Source: Treponema socranskii subsp. socranskii VPI DR56BR1116 = ATCC 35536 (GTDB lineage: Bacteria > Spirochaetota > Spirochaetia > Treponematales > Treponemataceae). From it: 64,000 bases of DNA. Of this stretch, positions 15,112 to 24,715 are shown one piece after another. Both the position numbers and the translations under genes were made by a program. The stretch lies in contig NZ_AVQI01000050.1 in the NCBI RefSeq assembly GCF_000468115.1, forward strand, positions 1 through 64,000, read 5' to 3'. Position 1 is the stretch's first letter. Every line of letters begins with the position of its first letter. The notes beneath the pieces are model-generated. The model was not told where the DNA came from, searched no databases, and was given only the letters and a program-made list of their open reading frames with translations.

Positions 15112-15854
15112 TGCTGCTTGCAGATAAAAAGGCGCTCGTCACGGGATCGAGCCGCGGTATCGGTCGAAAGATTGTAGAAACTTTTTTGCGCGAAGGCGCT
15201 GAAGTATGGGGGCTCTGCTCGCATCCGTCGGAAGCGAAATCGGAGCTGGAACGGTTCGCCTCATCGCACGGTACGGCTTTTCACGAACTTGTCGCCGATG
15301 CGGGAGATGCCGCCCGCCTTTCGGAAGTCGTTAAAGAAGCGCTTTCGGCTTCCGGGGGATTCGACGTGCTCGTCAATAACGCGGGCATCACAAAGGACGG
15401 TCTTTCGTTCCGCATGAAAATCGAAGATTGGCAAAAAGTTCTCGATGTCAATCTCACTGCGGTGTTCGTTGCAACGCAGATCGTTTCAAACGATATGATT
15501 CACAAAAAATCAGGTTCGATAATCAATATGTCGAGCATCGTCGGCATACACGGCGGTGCTGGTCAGGTCAACTACAGCGCGAGTAAAGCTGGTCTTATCG
15601 GCTATACGAAAAGCCTTGCAAAAGAAGTCGGTTCCCGCGGCGTACGCGTAAACGCCGTAGCGCCCGGCTATATCGAAACGGACATGACAAAGGCGGTGAA
15701 CGAAAAAGCGCGCGAAGCGTGGGTCGCTCAGATTCCGCTCAAACGTGCAGGGCAAACCGAAGACGTCGCAAACGCGGTGCTGTTTTTGGCAAGCGATCTG
15801 TCGGCATACGTTACGGCCCAAGTGCTCGGCGTAGACGGCGGCATGGGCGCGTGA
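15111..15854 (+). CDS. fabG: 3-oxoacyl-ACP reductase
   Basis: A 247-residue short-chain dehydrogenase that reduces 3-ketoacyl-ACP with NADPH. The cofactor motif TGSSRGIGR lies near residue 10 and NNAG near 86. The catalytic set is Asn, Ser (NMSSIVGIHG), Tyr and Lys (YSASKAG), and the C-terminal VTAQVLGVDGGMGA is typical. Its start codon overlaps the fabD stop by one base. Among SDRs the operon position makes FabG the clear choice. Confidence 0.92.
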   Translation: MLLADKKALVTGSSRGIGRKIVETFLREGAEVWGLCSHPSEAKSELERFASSHGTAFHELVADAGDAARLSEVVKEALSASGGFDVLVNNAGITKDGLSFRMKIEDWQKVLDVNLTAVFVATQIVSNDMIHKKSGSIINMSSIVGIHGGAGQVNYSASKAGLIGYTKSLAKEVGSRGVRVNAVAPGYIETDMTKAVNEKAREAWVAQIPLKRAGQTEDVANAVLFLASDLSAYVTAQVLGVDGGMGA

Positions 15855-15951
15855 GGCTATGGACGCCTCCGAAAACCATGCCGGATTTTTGGAGACGCTT
15901 TTATGTTATTGATTAGTAATTTTATAACGGAATGAACAGGAGTTGGCGGTT

Positions 15952-17202
15952 ATGGAAAAGAGGCGGGTTGTGATAACGGGTATCGGGGCGATTACCCCGA
16001 TCGGAAATTCGGTTGCGGAAACGTGGGCTGCGGCAAAAGCGGGTAAAAGCGGAGTTGCGCTCATCACGCATTTCGATGCGAGTACATTTAAAGCGCGGTA
16101 TGCGGGCGAAGTAAAAAACTTCGACGCGACCAAGTATATGAATCCCGAAGCGGCGCGCAAGATGGCGCGCTTTTCGCAGTATGCGGTCGCCGCGGCAAAA
16201 ATGGCGCTCGATGATGCATCTATTGAAGCGAACAGCGATGTTATCAAAGACGCTGCGATCTTTATGGGCGTCGGTATCGGCGGTTTTGAAGTGAACGAAG
16301 ACTGCTGCATCAAATATTCGCAGAGTCCGCAGCACCGTCTGCCGCCTATGACGATTCCCGAACTGATTCCGAATGAAGCATGCGGTAACATTTCCATGGC
16401 TCTCGGCATTCACGGGCCGGCACACACGGTGACGACTGCATGCGCGAGCGGTTCGGACGCACTCGGAGATGCACTCGATTTTATCAGAGGCGGCCGGCGC
16501 GATATCTGCCTCGCCGGCGGAGCCGAGAGTACGATCAACGGATTCGGCATCGCGGGTTTTGAAGTGCTCCACGCGCTTTCGACTTCTTTTGCCGACAATC
16601 CCGCAGCAGCAAGCCGTCCCTTCGACAAAAGGCGCGAAGGTTTTGTCATGGGTGAAGGCAGCGCGGTATTCGTGCTCGAAGAATACGAACATGCGAAAAA
16701 ACGCGGCGCAAAGATATACGCCGAACTCGCAGGCTACGGCGGAACGAGCGACGGTTATCACTTGACCGCTCCGAACCCCGACGGCGTTTGGGGAGCGGCG
16801 GCTATGACGGAAGCGCTTAAAGACGCGGGCGTAAAACCTGAAGAAGTGCAGTATTACAACGCGCACGGAACAGCGACGAAAAAGAACGACCCCTGCGAAA
16901 CGCAGATGTTGAAGATCGCGTTCGGCGAAGAAAACGCGAAAAAGCTGCACATATCGTCGACGAAGAGCATGACAGGACACTGCCTCGGAGCTACCGGTGC
17001 AATCGAAGCGATGTTTGCAGTCAAAGCGATCGAAGAAGGCTTTATTCCCCCGACGATCAATCTCGACGAACAGGATGTCGAAGGCGGCTGCGATTTGAAT
17101 TATACGCCGAACAAAGGTATCGAATGCAAAGTCGACTGCGCCATGAGTTCGACATTCGGCTTCGGCGGACATAACGGCGTTATCGTACTGAAAAGAATTT
17201 AA
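15952..17202 (+). CDS. fabF: 3-oxoacyl-ACP synthase II
   Basis: A 416-residue condensing enzyme elongating acyl-ACP with malonyl-ACP. The nucleophile Cys lies in VTTACASGSDALG at about 164-175. The two catalytic histidines are in YNAHGTATKKND and STKSMTGHCLGATGA, giving the Cys-His-His triad of KAS I/II. The terminal loop TFGFGGHNG is intact. The ATG at 15952 sits nine bases after AGGAG; a TTG directly at that site is rejected. A gap of about 97 nt separates it from fabG without a clear promoter or terminator. Confidence 0.93.
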   Translation: MEKRRVVITGIGAITPIGNSVAETWAAAKAGKSGVALITHFDASTFKARYAGEVKNFDATKYMNPEAARKMARFSQYAVAAAKMALDDASIEANSDVIKDAAIFMGVGIGGFEVNEDCCIKYSQSPQHRLPPMTIPELIPNEACGNISMALGIHGPAHTVTTACASGSDALGDALDFIRGGRRDICLAGGAESTINGFGIAGFEVLHALSTSFADNPAAASRPFDKRREGFVMGEGSAVFVLEEYEHAKKRGAKIYAELAGYGGTSDGYHLTAPNPDGVWGAAAMTEALKDAGVKPEEVQYYNAHGTATKKNDPCETQMLKIAFGEENAKKLHISSTKSMTGHCLGATGAIEAMFAVKAIEEGFIPPTINLDEQDVEGGCDLNYTPNKGIECKVDCAMSSTFGFGGHNGVIVLKRI

Positions 17203-17224
17203 TATTTTCCGAACGGGGGACTGT

Positions 17225-17662
17225 ATGGTTACGAACGATATCGCTTCTCTTTTGCCGCATCGAAAGCCGTTTTTATTCGTCGATGAAATACTTTCGTGCG
17301 ATGAAAAAGGCAGCGTAAGCACGCGAAAATTTACCGACGACGATTTCTTTTTTAAGGGACATTTTCCGCAGTATCCCGTCGTGCCCGGCGTTATCCTCGT
17401 TGAAACGATGGCACAGGCGGGAGGAGCGGCGCTCAGCTTTCAAAAGAAATTTCAGGAAGACAGTTTGTTTTTTCTCGCTACGGTCGATAAAGTGAAGTTT
17501 CGAAATCAAGTGCGTCCCGGCGATACGGTGCGTATGGAAATCGCGAATCTGCGCGTTTCACCGCACATGGTAAAGCAGTCGGGTAAAGCCTATGTCGGCG
17601 ACGTTTTGGCGGCGGAAGCCGAATGGATGTGCCTCGTCGGAAGCGAAAGCGCCGTACGATAA
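17225..17662 (+). CDS. fabZ: 3-hydroxyacyl-ACP dehydratase
   Basis: A 145-residue hot-dog-fold dehydratase that removes water from 3-hydroxyacyl-ACP. LLPHRKPFLFVDEIL starts the fold. GHFPQYPVVPGVILVETMAQ holds the catalytic His (near 51) and Glu (near 65). It completes the set load-reduce-condense-dehydrate of the operon. Enoyl-ACP reductase, FabH and acyl carrier protein are not encoded here and must be elsewhere. GGGGACTGT precedes the start. Confidence 0.92.
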   Translation: MVTNDIASLLPHRKPFLFVDEILSCDEKGSVSTRKFTDDDFFFKGHFPQYPVVPGVILVETMAQAGGAALSFQKKFQEDSLFFLATVDKVKFRNQVRPGDTVRMEIANLRVSPHMVKQSGKAYVGDVLAAEAEWMCLVGSESAVR

Positions 17663-17784
17663 CCGCCGCCGTTTCCGGCCGGTTATGCGTTTCCCTTTAT
17701 TCATGCGATTTACCACTCCGGCGTTCTGCGCCGTAACAAGAGGGGTATTAAAGCTGACCGCAGCTACCTTATAAGACCGAGATG

Positions 17785-17821
17785 AGTCTGTCGAAAAAGT
17801 AAGCGCCTTTTAAGACAGTCC
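17785..17821. repeat. Palindromic repeat A, copy A3
   Basis: AGTCTGTCGAAAAAGTAAGC paired with CTTTTAAGACAGTC, in the same orientation as A4 and opposite to A1/A2. It lies between fabZ and the promoter of the DUF4954 gene. Confidence 0.7.
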
Positions 17822-17835
17822 TTCCCCTATACGAT

Positions 17836-17865
17836 TTGACAAAGTCGTATGTCCATATATACAAT
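17836..17865 (+). promoter_or_regulatory. Promoter of the DUF4954 gene
   Basis: TTGACA (17836-17841), 18-bp spacer, TACAAT (17860-17865); the ATG at 17874 follows after eight bases, so the leader is about two bases. Confidence 0.65.
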
Positions 17866-17873
17866 AAAGCGTT

Positions 17874-20162
17874 ATGGTACAGGTAACGCATACGAATAAA
17901 TGTTCACTCTCCGTTTCCGTCCCGTCCGAGCTTACGGCGGGGAAGCGGCACCTTACGCAAGCGGAAATCGAAGCGCTCGAAAAAAATCAAAACACGTCCG
18001 ACGATCCTTCGTGGCAAAACTTTTACGTCGATGCGGAATGCTTCGACGCCTCCCTCATACGCGATTCGTCATTTTCCGGTTTTATCGTTTTGGGGAAGCT
18101 CAGGCACGCCGCGCTGAAATATCACGACCTCGAACTCGAAGAAGGTATCTACGCTTCCAAATTGATAAATGCCGTGACGGGTGACGACAACGTGATCCGA
18201 AACGTCGCGTACTTTGAAAACTACCGGCTCGGAAAAAACGTCATGCTGTTCAATATACAGGAGATGAGCTGTACGACGCATTCGAAATTCGGCGAAGGGA
18301 TTTTAAAAAAAGGCGAGCCGGAAGAAAACCGTATATGGATCGGAGTCGCAAACGAAAACGGCGGGCGGGAAGTGCTTCCGTTTAAAAGCATGATTCCCGC
18401 CGACGCATATCTGTGGTCGCGCTATCGCGAAGACGGCGCCCTTATGAAGCGATTTGTCGAGCTTACGGAAAAAGGTGCTTGCTGTGAAGGGGCGACGTAC
18501 GGGATTGTTAAAAACAACGCCGTCATAAAAAATACGACGCTTTTAAAAGATGCGGAAATCGGAGAATGCGTGTACATCAAAGGCGCGTTCAAATTGAAAA
18601 ACATCACAGTGCTCTCTTCGGAGGCGGAGCCGTCGCAGATCGGCGAAGGCGTCGAAATGGTAAACGGCATTATGGGAGCCGGCAGCCGCGTCTTTTATCA
18701 GGCGGTTGCGGTGCGCTTCGTCATCGGAAAAAACTGCCAGCTTAAATACGGCGCACGGCTTTTGAATTCGGTACTCGGAGACAATTCGACCGTGTCGTGC
18801 TGTGAGATTCTTAACAATTTGATATTTCCGTTTCACGAACAGCATCACAATTCGTCTTTCCTCATCGCATCGACTATCATGGGGCAGTCGAATATCGCAT
18901 CGGGCGCGACGATCGGCAGCAATCACAATTCGCGCAGTCCCGACGGCGAGCTCATCGCTTCGCGCGGATTTTGGCCTTCTCTTTCGAGTGATTTTAAACA
19001 CAACAGCCGATTCGCGTCGTTCGTCCTCATCGCAAAAGGCTCATACCAATACGAGCTCGATATCCCGTATCCGTTTTCGCTCATTGCGCTCGGGGAAAAC
19101 GGCGATCGGAGCATACGCATTTTTCCGGCGTGGTGGTTTATGTACGATATGTTTGCCCTCGTTCGAAACCGTTACAAATTCAAAAAACGCGATAAGCGGG
19201 TCGTGCCGGTGCAGCACATCGAAACAGATCCCTTTGCTCCCGATACGATGCAGGAGATTATGACGGCGCTCGATCGCATCGTCCGTTTGACGGCGAAAGA
19301 ACGGATGCCCCATCGCGGACAAACGGAATCAGGTATACACGAAACGGAGGATGTACGAATGCGCGGGAAAACACGCGGCTTCGGAATTCGGACGAGTGCG
19401 GATGCAACCGACGGATTCGAAGACGCCGCAGGTGGAAATACTGCAAACGGTACACGCGAAGACGATACGGACAAAGAGCGGCTCGCGGAAGCGAAAGCGT
19501 TTTTTGAAAAAAATCCTGACGCCGATTTTACCCTTTCCGACGCGCAGTGCCAGAAAAGATACGGCGCGACGGTATTTCGGCCGGCGTATGCGTATCACCA
19601 ATACCGGAAAATTATTAAATATTTTGCCGCGAAAACGATAATCGAATACTGCGATGAAAACGGCATCGCATCCGTTTCGCCTGCCGTCCTTGCGGAAATC
19701 GCGCGGCATCCGCTGTACGCCGAATGGCTCAACGCGGGCGGACAGATTATCCCGATCGAAAAAATCGATGAACTGCGTGAAAAAGTAAAGCGCGGGGAAA
19801 TCGCGAGTTGGGAAAAAGTGCACGCCTTTTACGATGCGTGTGCGGCTTCCTACCTCGCCGACAAAACGCGCTATGCGCTCTATCTTTTGAAATGCATCTA
19901 CGGCGTTCCCTTTGAGCGATGCAGCGCGGAGCAGTACCGCAACCTCGTCGAAAGCGTCGCCGCCGTTTCCGACGATATGTACACATTGTCGGTGTCGTCG
20001 CGTGAAAAGGATTATACCGATTACTACCGAAAAATGACGTACCGGAACCGCGAAGAGATGGACGCGGTGCTCGGCACGATAGACAGAGATGACTTTTTAA
20101 CGATGCTGAAAGACGACACGGAGCGCTTTAATAAAAAATTGCGCCGCGTAATCACGGTTTAA
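17874..20162 (+). CDS. DUF4954 family protein with left-handed beta-helix
   Basis: A 762-residue cytoplasmic-looking protein of the DUF4954 family, known to me mainly from treponemes and Bacteroidetes. Its middle part (about 95-400) is rich in hexapeptide-like stretches such as IGEGVEMVNGIMGAGSRVFY and IGKNCQLKYGARLLNSVLGD, indicating a left-handed parallel beta-helix as in sugar-nucleotide acyl- and nucleotidyl-transferases. SNHNSRSPDGE is a conserved polar patch. A low-complexity hydrophilic insert (about 480-530) separates a helical C-terminal domain. No signal peptide. The reaction is unknown. It is convergent with thrH, only five bases apart. Confidence 0.75.
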   Translation: MVQVTHTNKCSLSVSVPSELTAGKRHLTQAEIEALEKNQNTSDDPSWQNFYVDAECFDASLIRDSSFSGFIVLGKLRHAALKYHDLELEEGIYASKLINAVTGDDNVIRNVAYFENYRLGKNVMLFNIQEMSCTTHSKFGEGILKKGEPEENRIWIGVANENGGREVLPFKSMIPADAYLWSRYREDGALMKRFVELTEKGACCEGATYGIVKNNAVIKNTTLLKDAEIGECVYIKGAFKLKNITVLSSEAEPSQIGEGVEMVNGIMGAGSRVFYQAVAVRFVIGKNCQLKYGARLLNSVLGDNSTVSCCEILNNLIFPFHEQHHNSSFLIASTIMGQSNIASGATIGSNHNSRSPDGELIASRGFWPSLSSDFKHNSRFASFVLIAKGSYQYELDIPYPFSLIALGENGDRSIRIFPAWWFMYDMFALVRNRYKFKKRDKRVVPVQHIETDPFAPDTMQEIMTALDRIVRLTAKERMPHRGQTESGIHETEDVRMRGKTRGFGIRTSADATDGFEDAAGGNTANGTREDDTDKERLAEAKAFFEKNPDADFTLSDAQCQKRYGATVFRPAYAYHQYRKIIKYFAAKTIIEYCDENGIASVSPAVLAEIARHPLYAEWLNAGGQIIPIEKIDELREKVKRGEIASWEKVHAFYDACAASYLADKTRYALYLLKCIYGVPFERCSAEQYRNLVESVAAVSDDMYTLSVSSREKDYTDYYRKMTYRNREEMDAVLGTIDRDDFLTMLKDDTERFNKKLRRVITV

Positions 20163-20167
20163 AACCG

Positions 20168-20773
20168 TCAGCGCCCCATCGCGTTTTTAATGCCTGCGAG
20201 GAGCTCCGAGTATTCGGTGTATGCCGGCAGAGAAGGATTATCCTTAATAATCTGCTCCGTCGATTTGAATAAAAATCCCGCTTTGGAAGCTTTGATCATC
20301 GCGAGGTCGTTAAACGAATCTCCCGCCGCGATCGTTTCGAAACCGACAGACTGCAGCGCTTTTACCGTTGCGAGTTTGCTTTCGGGGCAGCGCATTTTGT
20401 AACCGGTGATCTTTCCGCTTGCGTCGTGTTCCAGCGTATTGCAGAAAATCGTCGGACGACCGAGCTTTTCCATAAGCGGAGCGGCAAACTGTTCGAAAGT
20501 ATCGCTCAAGATGAGCACTTGCGTAAACGAACGCAGTTCGTCGAGAAAATCTTTTGCACCGGGCATCGGGTCGATTTTTTTAATCGTTTCGCGGATTTCG
20601 TTCAAACCGAGATTGTGTTTGTCGAGAATATCGATCCGGTAACGCATCAGCGTATCGTAGTTCGGTTCGTCGCGCGTCGTGCGCCGCAGTTCGGGAATGC
20701 CGGTCGCTTCGCTGAACGCGATCCATATTTCGGGGACGAGCACGCCCTCAAGGTCAAGACAAGTGATAAACAT
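20168..20773 (-). CDS. thrH: HAD phosphatase, phosphoserine phosphatase/homoserine phosphotransferase type
   Basis: A 201-residue HAD enzyme. MFITCLDLEGVLVPEIWIAF opens it with the DxE variant of the nucleophile motif (D-L-E instead of D-x-D), which is diagnostic of ThrH. LILSDTFEQFA is motif II and GDSFNDLAMIKAS is motif IV. ThrH dephosphorylates phosphoserine and can transfer its phosphate to homoserine, linking serine and threonine synthesis. The ATG at 20771-20773 is chosen because TATACT lies six bases upstream; the longer frame would start inside the promoter. Confidence 0.88.
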   Translation of the reverse strand: MFITCLDLEGVLVPEIWIAFSEATGIPELRRTTRDEPNYDTLMRYRIDILDKHNLGLNEIRETIKKIDPMPGAKDFLDELRSFTQVLILSDTFEQFAAPLMEKLGRPTIFCNTLEHDASGKITGYKMRCPESKLATVKALQSVGFETIAAGDSFNDLAMIKASKAGFLFKSTEQIIKDNPSLPAYTEYSELLAGIKNAMGR

Positions 20774-20779
20774 ACGGTC

Positions 20780-20807
20780 AGTATAGCGTATCGAAGCGTT
20801 TTGTAAA
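20780..20807 (-). promoter_or_regulatory. Leaderless-type promoter of thrH
   Basis: On the minus strand TTTACA (20802-20807), 16-bp spacer, TATACT (20780-20785), then six bases to the ATG. No ribosome-binding site exists between them. Confidence 0.6.
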
Positions 20808-20966
20808 AGGCCGCATACTTTCATATTTTGATAAATAAACGACTCGGCCGGTTTTCGTTTTACGGAAACGACGTCGCAGTGCGGACGAAAAACCTAATGC
20901 GCGCTTATGCAAGGTTATCTCCTACGCACCCGAACTGCTATAACCGGCGAAGCGAATACACGGGTG

Positions 20967-21719
20967 CTATCGAAAGCGCGAAAGGAGATTTTGTCCCAGA
21001 GAACCCGGCGCCTTCGATCCGGCTTTTATCCAAGAAAGCGACTGTTTTGCACTGCGCCTGCTTTTGGCGCCGTCGAGGGCGGCAAGGTAATCGGCGAGCC
21101 AAGATGCGAGAGAGCCGTCTTTTTCAGCCGCATCGTTTTGGACATCGCATGAGACGAGCACGACGGAAACGTTTTGTTTGTCTCCGGCATAAGCTGCGAT
21201 ATTTTCGGCAAAGGCGGTAAATGCGGCTTCGGCGCTGCTGACAAAGGGACCTGCGGCGGAGGCGGTACTGCTCCGAATCGCCGAAGAGCGAATAACATCC
21301 GCCATGCTCGGATGATGACGCACGATATAGATGAGCTTACCGCTTTCTTTGCGCTGTTCGATGCGGCTGAGGATTTCCATCGTTAAGTAGTGATAGCCCG
21401 AAATCATCGTGTCGATTGCGCGCGTGCATTCTTCGGGCGAAAGCGCCGTAAACTGCTGCGCGTATACGGCAGCGTCGAAATAGAGCACCGTTTCATCGAT
21501 GACCGTAAATGCGTTTTCCGCCTGGAGCACGAGGGAACGGGCGGAAACGGACGAAGGCCTGTTCCACGACGCGATGACGATATCGCCTGCCGTGACGGCC
21601 GCTCCGTCGCTTTCGGGGTTGCCCGTTACGACGACATTGTATCCTGCGAGCGCCATGCCGTCGGCAAAGTCTCCGCCGTAGGGCAAATCTTTTCCCGCAA
21701 TCAAAATTGTCTTTTCCAT
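20967..21719 (-). CDS. Protein of unknown function with a possible nucleotide-fold N-terminus
   Basis: A 250-residue protein I do not recognise. It begins MEKTILIAGKDLPYGGDFAD, then GYNVVVTG and GDIVIASWNRPSSVSARSLV, a pattern of beta strands and turns like a Rossmann-type domain, but without an intact GxGxxG. A FHR-like centre (YIVRHHPSMADVIRSSA) and alanine/serine-rich helices follow, and a hydrophobic SVVLVSCDVQND strand lies near the C-terminus. No signal peptide or membrane segment. Translation is set to start at the ATG at 21717-21719, seven bases after TATAGT. It shares the strand with thrH but has its own promoter. Confidence 0.6.
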   Translation of the reverse strand: MEKTILIAGKDLPYGGDFADGMALAGYNVVVTGNPESDGAAVTAGDIVIASWNRPSSVSARSLVLQAENAFTVIDETVLYFDAAVYAQQFTALSPEECTRAIDTMISGYHYLTMEILSRIEQRKESGKLIYIVRHHPSMADVIRSSAIRSSTASAAGPFVSSAEAAFTAFAENIAAYAGDKQNVSVVLVSCDVQNDAAEKDGSLASWLADYLAALDGAKSRRSAKQSLSWIKAGSKAPGSLGQNLLSRFR

Positions 21720-21975
21720 ACACGATACTATAACATACTGTTGCGCAAATAAAAAGTCGTCGTTCGCATGAGTCCGCTTGATGTCGTTCCAACCGATATT
21801 TCGGATGACGCCGTTTTGCCATCCCGCCTTCCGCGCTTCGGTAACCCTCATTCCCGCCGTCGCTCCCGCTCGCGGCGGGAACGCTTCGCGGCGCTCCACG
21901 CGGGCATAGGCCGGAACGAAACGTACGGCGTGCGTGCGATTGTACGAAGTGCGGACGCTGTGCTATACTGGCACT

Positions 21976-23205
21976 ATGAAACTTTGGCTCAAGTATTTGA
22001 TCGGAGCGCTGCTCGGCGTCGCGCTTTCGTTTGCCGTGCCGTCGACTTCGGAGGCCGCGTCTTCCGCACTCGCTTTTATTACGGAAGTGATCGTCCGCTT
22101 CGGCAGATATATCGTCGTACCGCTCGTTTTTTTTACCGCGATGACGGCAGTCAACAAACTGCGCGAATCGAAGATGATTTTAAAAACCGGTATGTGGACG
22201 GCAGCCGTAACTGTCGCTTCGGCATTGCTTTTGACTTTTATCGGCCTCGTCGCGATTTTGGCGATCCGTCTGCCGCGCATTCCCATCACTGCGGATAAAG
22301 CCGCCGAAGCCGCTTCTCTCAACATAAACGATTTGATACGTGCGCTCTTTCCGTCGTCCGCATTTGAAACGCTCATAAACGGTACGTTTTTGTTTCCCGC
22401 ATTTTTGTTCGCGTGTTTTTCAGGCGGCGCGTGTACCGGCGATCAGGCGGCATTTCGTCCGATCGTGACGATTACCGACGCGCTTTCAAAGCTCTGCTAC
22501 AATATCGTAACGCTCTTTACCGAAGTCCTTTCGATCGGCATGATAGCCGTCATGTGCAGCTGGGCGATACAATTCCGCACGGTCGTCACAGGCGGCACTT
22601 TCGTTCCGCTCATCCTCCTCCTGTTCGGCATACTCATACTCGTCGCGGGCGGCATCTACCCCGTGCTCTTGCATTATATTTGTCACGATCCGCACCCGTA
22701 CCGCGTGCTCTATGCGAGTCTGTGTTCGATCATTACCGCGTTTTTCAGCGGCGATACGAACTTCGTGTTGCCGATCAATATGAGAGCGGGTAAAGAAAGC
22801 CTCGGCATCAGGCGCAGAATCAACGGCATCGCGTATCCGCTCTTTTCGATTTTTGCGCGCGGCGGGGCGGCGCTCATCGTGACGGTTGGCTTTGTCGTCA
22901 TCTGGAGATCCTACGCATACATGACGATTCCCGTAAGCAATATCCTGTGGATTTACTGCATGTCGATCGGCTTATCGTTTTTGCTCGGCGGACTTCCCTC
23001 CGGCGGCCCCTTTATCGCGCTTACGGTGCTGTGCACGCTTTACGGACGCGGCTTTGAAACGGGTTATCTCCTATTGCGCCCCGTCGCTCCGATCCTCTGT
23101 TCGTTTGCCGCAGCTTTCGACGTTTTGAGCGCGATGTTCGGAAGCTATATCGTCGGTGTGAAAACGCACATGATAGAGCACCATTCGGTACAGCATTTTA
23201 TTTGA
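21976..23205 (+). CDS. Dicarboxylate/amino acid:cation symporter (DAACS family)
   Basis: A 409-residue polytopic membrane protein with about eight hydrophobic segments and the re-entrant motifs of the Glt/DctA family. FGRYIVVPLVFFTAMTAVNK near residue 40 corresponds to the conserved VPLVF helix. FFSGDTNFVLPINM near 255 and FLLGGLPSGGPFIA near 335 resemble the HP1 and HP2 substrate loops. Such proteins import glutamate, aspartate or C4-dicarboxylates with Na+ or H+. The serine-rich HP1 is changed here (GDTNFVLP), so substrate is uncertain. The ATG at 21976 is six bases after TATACT (21964-21969), with no Shine-Dalgarno site. Confidence 0.8.
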   Translation: MKLWLKYLIGALLGVALSFAVPSTSEAASSALAFITEVIVRFGRYIVVPLVFFTAMTAVNKLRESKMILKTGMWTAAVTVASALLLTFIGLVAILAIRLPRIPITADKAAEAASLNINDLIRALFPSSAFETLINGTFLFPAFLFACFSGGACTGDQAAFRPIVTITDALSKLCYNIVTLFTEVLSIGMIAVMCSWAIQFRTVVTGGTFVPLILLLFGILILVAGGIYPVLLHYICHDPHPYRVLYASLCSIITAFFSGDTNFVLPINMRAGKESLGIRRRINGIAYPLFSIFARGGAALIVTVGFVVIWRSYAYMTIPVSNILWIYCMSIGLSFLLGGLPSGGPFIALTVLCTLYGRGFETGYLLLRPVAPILCSFAAAFDVLSAMFGSYIVGVKTHMIEHHSVQHFI

Positions 23206-23507
23206 TACGATTGAAGGAGTGCAGCGATTCTTTGCGAGAACGCCGACGCGAAACGCTTTGCGCTGAACATAATTTGCATACATAAGCGTGAATCGCAATC
23301 GAAGCCGCCCTTGAACGGTATTATATTGCGTGCGCTTATGAATCCTCATAAGTTGTTACCGGTTTTAGGCAAAATTGTTTTCCGTGGTGAAGCAATGCGT
23401 TCTCTTACAAAACTGCGGTAAGAGTGATACGGTTTATCCTCGACATCCGTGGCCGAGATAAAAAATTGTTTAGTGGAAAGAAGAATCATCAATACGGAGG
23501 TGTTACA
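23206..23507 (+). other. Intergenic region upstream of the LRR gene
   Basis: About 300 bases with no gene. The 3' end supplies TACGGAGGTG, the ribosome-binding site of the LRR lipoprotein. A TTGAAC near 23309 is the best -35-like word, but no convincing -10 follows at the right distance. No terminator is evident after the symporter. Confidence 0.4.
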
Positions 23508-24431
23508 ATGAAACATACGATAAAAACATTTTTTACGCTCGCTTTGGTACTGGCGCTGTTCGGTATGACCGCATGCAAAGGTCCGAGTGACAACAACAGC
23601 GACAGTACGGACGAAGGCGTAAGGCCATGGACGGCCGAACTTACCCTCAGTTCCGATAAGCTTGGCATTAAAGTTACGGTCACAACCGACGACGGTACTC
23701 CCGTTACGGTAGAAGGCTGTACCGAAACGGAACTTAAAAGCGGTACCGAAACCGACCTGAACGCAAACGGCACGACGGTAAAGCTTACGGGAAAAATCAC
23801 TGCGCTGTCCTGCAGCAACAATAAGCTTACCGGACTTAACGTGCGAGGCGGCTTAACCGCATTGCGAAGTCTGTCTTGCGATAAAAATGAACTTGCCTCT
23901 CTCGATGTGCAAGGCTGTACCGTTTTGTATAATCTGTCCTGCGATAGCAATAAGCTTCCCTCTCTTAACGTACAAGGCTGTACTGCTTTGAAAGAGCTGC
24001 GCTGCGAGGAAAATCAACTTGCCGAACTCAATGTACAAGGCTGTACCGCTTTAAGATGGTTGGGCTGCTACGGCAACAAGCTTGACACCCTTAACGTGGA
24101 GGGTTTTACCGCTTTGTCAATGCTGACCTGTGCAAAAAATCAGCTTACTTCTCTTAACATACAGGGCTGTACCGTTTTGGGCTATTTGGACTGCTACGGC
24201 AACAAGCTTGACGCAGCCGCACTTACAAAGATTTTGAACGACTTACCTGTACATGAAGGCGGACTTTGTACGCTTTATACTGAACAAACCGACGTTACCG
24301 AAGACAATTCTAAAGACTTTACCTCGGCAACTGCCCCGGCGGATCTGAAAGCCGCCTTTACCAAGGCAAAAACCGAAAAGAGGTGGACGATGAAAAAGTA
24401 TAATGCAAGCGGAAATTCGGTTGAAATTTAA
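23508..24431 (+). CDS. Leucine-rich-repeat surface lipoprotein (treponemal type)
   Basis: A 307-residue lipoprotein. The signal ends at GMTAC (Cys23). A threonine-rich spacer leads to about seven tandem leucine-rich repeats of exactly 21 residues (pattern LxxLxCxxNxLxxLxVxGCTx), from about residue 115 to 260, such as LRSLSCDKNELASLDVQGC. This short repeat with conserved Cys and Asn is the TpLRR type described in T. pallidum TpLRR and T. denticola LrrA, which act in adhesion and tissue penetration. The cap (ALTKILNDLP onward) closes the solenoid. Repeat number can vary by recombination because the 63-bp DNA units are alike. GGAGG marks the start. Confidence 0.85.
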   Translation: MKHTIKTFFTLALVLALFGMTACKGPSDNNSDSTDEGVRPWTAELTLSSDKLGIKVTVTTDDGTPVTVEGCTETELKSGTETDLNANGTTVKLTGKITALSCSNNKLTGLNVRGGLTALRSLSCDKNELASLDVQGCTVLYNLSCDSNKLPSLNVQGCTALKELRCEENQLAELNVQGCTALRWLGCYGNKLDTLNVEGFTALSMLTCAKNQLTSLNIQGCTVLGYLDCYGNKLDAAALTKILNDLPVHEGGLCTLYTEQTDVTEDNSKDFTSATAPADLKAAFTKAKTEKRWTMKKYNASGNSVEI

Positions 24432-24564
24432 TGTAATTAATAGGCACATGTGCGAGGTTTCGGGGACGCGGATGCTTTCACAATCTCACTATCGGCCGAA
24501 AGAGAATTCTACCATGATGCCGTCATAACGCAGCAGTTGAATTGTCAAGTATGTAGAAAATATT

Positions 24565-24609
24565 GAGGCGGCATTCGGTGTAAAAGCCGGAGAGCTGCCT
24601 CGATTTTTA
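24565..24609 (+). terminator. Likely terminator downstream of the LRR gene
   Basis: GAGGCGGC (24565-24572) pairs with GCTGCCTC (24594-24601, one wobble) and is followed by GATTTTTAT. It lies 130 nt after the stop codon. Confidence 0.5.
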
Positions 24610-24715
24610 TCTGCCGCATATCACACACCGCCGGTAAAAAATCCTATACCGCAATTTCGCAATCTGTGCTATACTGTTATTTAATGCGATCTCAAGTGTA
24701 AAACCGGAGGCGTGA

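Noticed and set aside
23820-24230. Tandem DNA repeat as a non-coding satellite
   Set aside because: The 63-bp periodicity is explained by the 21-residue leucine-rich repeats of the encoded lipoprotein.
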